Below are positions 19,869 to 23,052 of a DNA stretch of 23,052 nt, piece by piece. Each line of letters starts with the position of its first letter. Position 1 is the stretch's first letter. The translations under genes and the position numbers were made by a program. The stretch is from a virus: positions 1-23,052 of the IMG/VR virus record IMGVR_UViG_3300018418_001476; one strand, written 5' to 3'. The notes below the pieces were generated by a model that was given only the letters and a program-made list of their open reading frames with translations, did no database searches and was not told where the DNA came from.

Positions 19869-20515
19869 TCTTCGTTCTCCTTGACTGGAAGCATTCCTGC
19901 TGCGGTCATAGCCTCAATCGTCATAGAGAAGTCGCCCTGCTCTTCTACAAGTCGTAGCATTTCTGCTGCGACCTCACGAACCTCCAACTGGGCGTGTTCG
20001 TCATTTCGTAGTTTCTGGAAATGAGCGAAAGAGCGCCAATTGAACATAATGTCGCAAGTGATCTGAATGCCGTAGGGTAGGTAAAGACGAGCACTTTCCT
20101 TCGCACGCTTTCGTGAATAGCCCTTCTCTTCTAAACGAGCAATGCACCTGTGATAGCGGTCGTAGGCGTCCTTGATAAAGGCTTCTAGTTCTGCCTGCTC
20201 TTCTTGTGGCCAATCAACAGGTAGGTGATACTTATCAACCTTGAACTCCTTGTAGCGTGCCGACTCTGCGTTGATGTTTACACCAATCCTGTGTTTGAGT
20301 AGGTGAATGTGCGTAGCAATGTCGGTCGTCACGAGAAAGTGAAGAGACGACTTCTCGAACGGCGTGTGATGACCTTCGGTTGCTAGCATCATAAGCAACT
20401 TACCCATTCGGGCACGCTTCTTTGGACCTAACTGGCGGCTGGTGCTAGTCCAAGCCGAGAGTGCGTGTGTTTCATCACTCCCGTAGGTTCCCATCAACTC
20501 AACTTCGTTTTTCAT
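19865..20515 (-). CDS. thyX: Flavin-dependent thymidylate synthase
   Basis: The 216-residue product is a complete ThyX. It has TEGHHTPFEKSSLHFLV at 46-62, then the signature at 74-88 (KHRIGVNINAESARY), a variant of RHR-(X)7-8-S with Lys for the first Arg and eight intervening residues. A later YGIQITCDIMFNWRSFAHF block matches the dUMP- and FAD-binding C-terminus. It makes dTMP from dUMP using methylene-tetrahydrofolate and NAD(P)H. With dUTPase and the class II reductase it completes a dTTP supply route independent of host ThyA. It has its own promoter at 20536-20564. Confidence 0.95.
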   Translation of the reverse strand: MKNEVELMGTYGSDETHALSAWTSTSRQLGPKKRARMGKLLMMLATEGHHTPFEKSSLHFLVTTDIATHIHLLKHRIGVNINAESARYKEFKVDKYHLPVDWPQEEQAELEAFIKDAYDRYHRCIARLEEKGYSRKRAKESARLYLPYGIQITCDIMFNWRSFAHFQKLRNDEHAQLEVREVAAEMLRLVEEQGDFSMTIEAMTAAGMLPVKENEE

Positions 20516-20535
20516 TTGTTCTCCGTTATGTTTAC

Positions 20536-20564
20536 AATGTAACAGATTACAGTTCAGTCGTCAA
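20536..20564 (-). promoter_or_regulatory. Sigma70-like promoter ahead of thyX
   Basis: Minus-strand TTGACG (20564-20559), 17 bases, TACATT (20541-20536). The -35 overlaps the last codons of the endolysin gene. From the -10 on, GTTACATT then AAACATAAC matches the promoter at 9429-9457. Confidence 0.65.
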
Positions 20565-21447
20565 GTTCAGATAGCAAAGTTTTTATGTCTAGCCCTGCAC
20601 AGTCAGTCTTCTTCTTGTTGACGTGATAATGACTGACGAATCCTCTTTCCTTACCGTAAGTCCATTTCTGTTCGTAAGTTGTAGAAGTCTTACCGAATTG
20701 ATTTGTTGGGGTCTCAAAAGGAACGTCGCAAGCGCTGTGGATTGCGCTCCATAGTGCTTTGAGTGCCTCTATCTGGATTGGGTAGAAACCAAGGAACGGA
20801 TCCAACTCGTCTCCGTGAACCCAAGCGCCTTCTACGATTGGACGCTCACCAAAGCCTTTCTTCACATAGGATTTCTGGTATTTCGGGTAGTAGCCGTTTG
20901 AGATCTCAACACCAACAGACTTGCGGTTTACGTTGCCTGCGTGCCAAGCAGCGTGTTGGAGATCGAGGGTCTGATAGATTGTGCCGTCGTTGTCGATCAA
21001 GAAGTGAACGGAGATTCCGCGCTTATCTAGAACTCTTTGGCACATTGCGGAAGACAAACACACGTCCCAGTGGTTGACGAACAACTTAACGTCGCGCTTT
21101 GGTCTGCCTGTGTAGTCATAGTAGGTGCCTGAGCGGGCAGCAAGACCACCGCGCTCGGACCATAGAACAAGTTTGTCCCATTTGATGGGGGTAAACTCGC
21201 CATTGTAAACAATGTAGTTGGAATAGTGAGGATCTTCGGGCTTATGGTCGTCAATGTTTTCTTGTCTCTCGACCCAAAGGCGACGGAAGGTGGAAGGACC
21301 ACACAATCCGTCGGCTTTGAGACCATAGGACTTCTGAAACCTCTTGATTGCTCTTACAAGTTTGTCGTCAAAATGTTTTTCCCCAAACCAAGTGGGGTCC
21401 CAGCCTAGGTTAGCAGCCGACGACTGGTTGTAAAAGTCTTTATCCAT
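20554..21447 (-). CDS. Endolysin: N-acetylmuramoyl-L-alanine amidase with N-terminal peptidoglycan-binding domain
   Basis: Residues 25-60 resemble a PG_binding_1 repeat (VRAIKRFQKSYGLKADGLCG, then PSTFRRLW). The catalytic part is Amidase_2 type: VNHWD with H126, ISVHFLIDNDGTIYQ, AAWHAGNVNRKSVGVEI, and SHYHVNKKKTDCAG with H275 and C283. H126, H275 and C283 fit the zinc triad of T7 lysozyme, with the same eight-residue spacing between the last two. It cleaves the lactyl-alanine bond of peptidoglycan at lysis. There is no signal peptide, so a holin would be needed; none is recognisable here. It starts directly after the groES stop. Domain order (binding first) is unusual for phages of Gram-positive hosts and more usual for Gram-negative ones. 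Confidence 0.93.
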   Translation of the reverse strand: MDKDFYNQSSAANLGWDPTWFGEKHFDDKLVRAIKRFQKSYGLKADGLCGPSTFRRLWVERQENIDDHKPEDPHYSNYIVYNGEFTPIKWDKLVLWSERGGLAARSGTYYDYTGRPKRDVKLFVNHWDVCLSSAMCQRVLDKRGISVHFLIDNDGTIYQTLDLQHAAWHAGNVNRKSVGVEISNGYYPKYQKSYVKKGFGERPIVEGAWVHGDELDPFLGFYPIQIEALKALWSAIHSACDVPFETPTNQFGKTSTTYEQKWTYGKERGFVSHYHVNKKKTDCAGLDIKTLLSELDD

Positions 21448-21720
21448 TTATTCCATTACTCCTATTACATAATTCTCTAAAATTGTGTAATAAGTAGAAT
21501 GGTCGATAGTTAAAACGTCCAACATCTTCTTGTCTATGATAATTTTATTGCCTTTTTCGCACCCGAAGGACACGTCGTCGGCAACGCCCAAGACCTCAAC
21601 AACAACGTGATTGAGTTCTGGGGCTTTGTAGTCGTCAGGAAGAAGAATTCCTGAATCTGACTTCTCCTGTGGGGGAGTGTAATCCACTAGAATGTGGCGA
21701 TTTACTGGCTTAAACATCAT
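21448..21720 (-). CDS. groES: GroES-like co-chaperonin
   Basis: The 90-residue protein has the GroES start KPVNRHILVDYT, a mobile-loop region with SGILLPDD (the ILL standing for the IVL that contacts GroEL), and VVVEVLGVADD. It closes with the strand segment YTILENYVIGVME. Length is near the bacterial norm (97). It is separated from groEL by about 19 kb, unlike the bacterial groESL operon. The start is ATG at 21720 or 21717, the second better placed after GAGGTAA. It caps the GroEL ring, here either phage GroEL or host GroEL, as T4 gp31 does. Confidence 0.88.
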   Translation of the reverse strand: MMFKPVNRHILVDYTPPQEKSDSGILLPDDYKAPELNHVVVEVLGVADDVSFGCEKGNKIIIDKKMLDVLTIDHSTYYTILENYVIGVME

Positions 21721-21940
21721 TTACCTCGCTTAGAATGAGTTTTTCGTGGGTTTTGTAGTCCTCGGAATGAAGGAACTTTTCTGTTCTTGCTCCACATTCC
21801 TCGCACAACATACTTACGCAGACATTGTTGCCTGCGGTTGCCTGTCCTTCTGAGACAGGCTTCCATTTACAGACAACAAGGTTTCTGTTCTTACAGAATT
21901 GTAATCGCTCTCTTTCATTTAGCAAGTGGTTGAATTTCAT
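21710..21940 (-). CDS. Small Cys-rich zinc-ribbon-like protein
   Basis: The 76-residue protein has Cys residues at C16, C24, C42 and the CEEC cluster (C47, C50). Strands around VVCKWKPVSE and VCVSMLCEECG fit a zinc ribbon in which C47/C50 form one knuckle. The ribosome site AGGAGGAAAA immediately follows the nrdJ stop, and the stop overlaps groES by 11 bases, so it is expressed with both. No family is recognised. Confidence 0.7.
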   Translation of the reverse strand: MKFNHLLNERERLQFCKNRNLVVCKWKPVSEGQATAGNNVCVSMLCEECGARTEKFLHSEDYKTHEKLILSEVNDV

Positions 21941-21948
21941 TTTTCCTC

Positions 21949-23052
21949 CTAGAGTTCACAATGATCTGAATCACAGAACTTGGTTCCTGCGCCACCTTCG
22001 TCAGTTGAGAAACGCTGAACAGGTGTAATGTTCTTGGACATTTCTTCGTACTGCTCTCTGGTGATAGGCTCGTAAGGTGCCTGAACGTAGCCGGTTTCTT
22101 CGTAGCGAAGGAATGAGACAGCCTTGAGTCTGCCTTCGTACATTTCAAGGGCAGTCTTGATGTCTGCTGCTTCTTCCGGCTTGAAGGTGACGGTAATAGA
22201 CACAGAGTTATCAGCCCAGAAGTGCTGGTATTGCGCTGCGATCTCCAACTGTTCCCACATTGTGATCTCGCGCTTACCTTTCATGAAATGTTCTTCGTGA
22301 ACAGGGAACTCGACACACATGGTATTTGGTGAGTAGTGGTCTGGCTCAATCTTGTAGCCTGCTTCTCTGAGTGCTGGTAGCATGTCGCTGTCGGCAGCAA
22401 AGCGAATGCGACGAATGTAGAACTCATCCTCTGGGTAGTGGATTCCGGGTGTAGAGCCGTTGAGAAGAGAAACCGTTCCTGAAGGCTTGATAGAAGTCAT
22501 TCTAACAGACTGCGGAATGCAGAGCCAATCAGAGTATTGCTTATCCAACTCACGGACATGTTCATAAGCATCATCGCACCAGTTTAGCATCTTACGACGA
22601 CCAAACTTGTTGAAAGCCTGAACAACACCAGACTGAGAAAGACCGATTCGGCGGTTCTTTAACATTTTTGCGTTAGTCTCAGCCCAATGGGTGTTTGCAA
22701 GAGTAACAGTCTTGCCGTAAAGGTAGGCAATTTTGAGTGTTGCGAGGTAATCCTCGTAGGTTTCGTGCTTGGCTGGGAAGGTCTCAACAAGACAGCACAA
22801 CTCAGCGTCTTCCAACTGCTGCTCAACGCAGGGGTTGAAGCCCATAACGTTCTTATCGTCGTCACGGGGAGGATCGGCAAAGCGACCACGGGTTCTTGCG
22901 TTGTCCAGCCAAATGTAGCCGGGCTCTCCGTTCTTCTGTGACTGCTCTGCGTGCCAAGTGTAGTCCTGACCAACAATAGCGTGGAAAGAGTTGTTTGAAC
23001 CCCAACGATGGTGAGCCAACTTCTCAGAGTCGTTCTTCATCTGTAGGTAATC
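21949..23052 (-). CDS. nrdJ: Class II (B12-dependent) ribonucleotide reductase, C-terminal part
   Basis: The frame is open to the right window edge, so the 5' end is missing; 367 residues are visible. It has the thiyl-radical site region FNPCVEQQLEDAELCC, a conserved TLANTHWAETNAKMLKNRRIGLS block, and the barrel motif SIKPSGTVSLLNGSTPGIHYPE. The C-terminal redox pair CDSDHC has the CX4C spacing of the monomeric L. leichmannii-type enzyme. It reduces ribonucleotides (triphosphates in that subclass) to deoxyribonucleotides using adenosylcobalamin. Oxygen independence suits varying aeration, but cobalamin must come from the host. The phage thioredoxin-like protein may re-reduce the tail. Confidence 0.93.
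   Translation of the reverse strand, partial: DYLQMKNDSEKLAHHRWGSNNSFHAIVGQDYTWHAEQSQKNGEPGYIWLDNARTRGRFADPPRDDDKNVMGFNPCVEQQLEDAELCCLVETFPAKHETYEDYLATLKIAYLYGKTVTLANTHWAETNAKMLKNRRIGLSQSGVVQAFNKFGRRKMLNWCDDAYEHVRELDKQYSDWLCIPQSVRMTSIKPSGTVSLLNGSTPGIHYPEDEFYIRRIRFAADSDMLPALREAGYKIEPDHYSPNTMCVEFPVHEEHFMKGKREITMWEQLEIAAQYQHFWADNSVSITVTFKPEEAADIKTALEMYEGRLKAVSFLRYEETGYVQAPYEPITREQYEEMSKNITPVQRFSTDEGGAGTKFCDSDHCEL

Noticed and set aside
1-23052. tRNA genes, CRISPR arrays, insertion sequences, integrase or attachment sites
   Set aside because: No cloverleaf-like segment, regularly spaced repeats, transposase or integrase motif was seen by eye; small or diverged tRNAs could be missed without a search tool.

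Overview
This window looks like part of a tailed double-stranded DNA phage genome, probably a large one. Every supported gene lies on the minus strand, so transcription runs from high to low coordinates. Genes are tightly packed, often with ATGA or TAATG stop/start overlaps, and no stretch over 300 bases lacks a gene. The content is that of a replication, nucleotide and host-takeover region: class II ribonucleotide reductase, ThyX, dUTPase, an IMP dehydrogenase-like enzyme, adenylosuccinate synthetase, a DnaE-type replicative polymerase, a UV-damage endonuclease, two DNA adenine methyltransferases and an endolysin. No capsid, tail, portal or terminase gene is recognisable. The host cannot be named from the sequence. 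The gene set resembles large marine phages, but that is an impression and not a test.

Layout in transcription order. (a) 23052-20554: 3' part of nrdJ, a small Cys-rich protein, GroES-like co-chaperonin, amidase endolysin. (b) 20564-17261: a promoter, then thyX, two small unknown genes, a Rossmann-like protein and a nucleotidyltransferase-like protein. (c) 17311-15810: a promoter, then a cassette of four paralogous MKVGD-type small proteins with a zinc-ribbon-like peptide and a helical protein; the last paralog is translationally coupled to dnaE. (d) 15810-12174: dnaE, a 47-residue lysine-rich peptide and a strong terminator. (e) 12170-9440: J-domain protein, purA, UV endonuclease. (f) 9457-5015: a nine-gene nucleotide, DNA-modification and redox string (dut, N6A methyltransferase, thioredoxin-like, IMPDH-like), then a sigma-region-4-like regulator and a very acidic Met/Asp-rich protein. 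(g) 5010-1: a consensus promoter interleaved with a terminator, a membrane protein, a ClpP-like protease, a PD-(D/E)XK-like nuclease next to a D12 adenine methyltransferase, GroEL, and two small genes, the last cut by the window edge.

Three themes stand out. First, the phage carries a protein-quality-control set: GroEL, GroES, a J-domain protein and a ClpP-like protease. Second, there is a compact regulatory grammar. Sigma70-like promoters with exactly 17-base spacers are embedded in the 3' ends of genes, giving two proteins the same LTAAA tail. Shine-Dalgarno sites are embedded in a conserved C-terminal LLSEA codon block, and two terminator hairpins overlap initiation signals. Third, a nuclease-like plus methyltransferase pair, the nuclease gene being AT-rich, sits between clpP and groEL and may be a restriction-modification or phage-competition module.

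All protein assignments come from reading motifs by eye; no database search was run.
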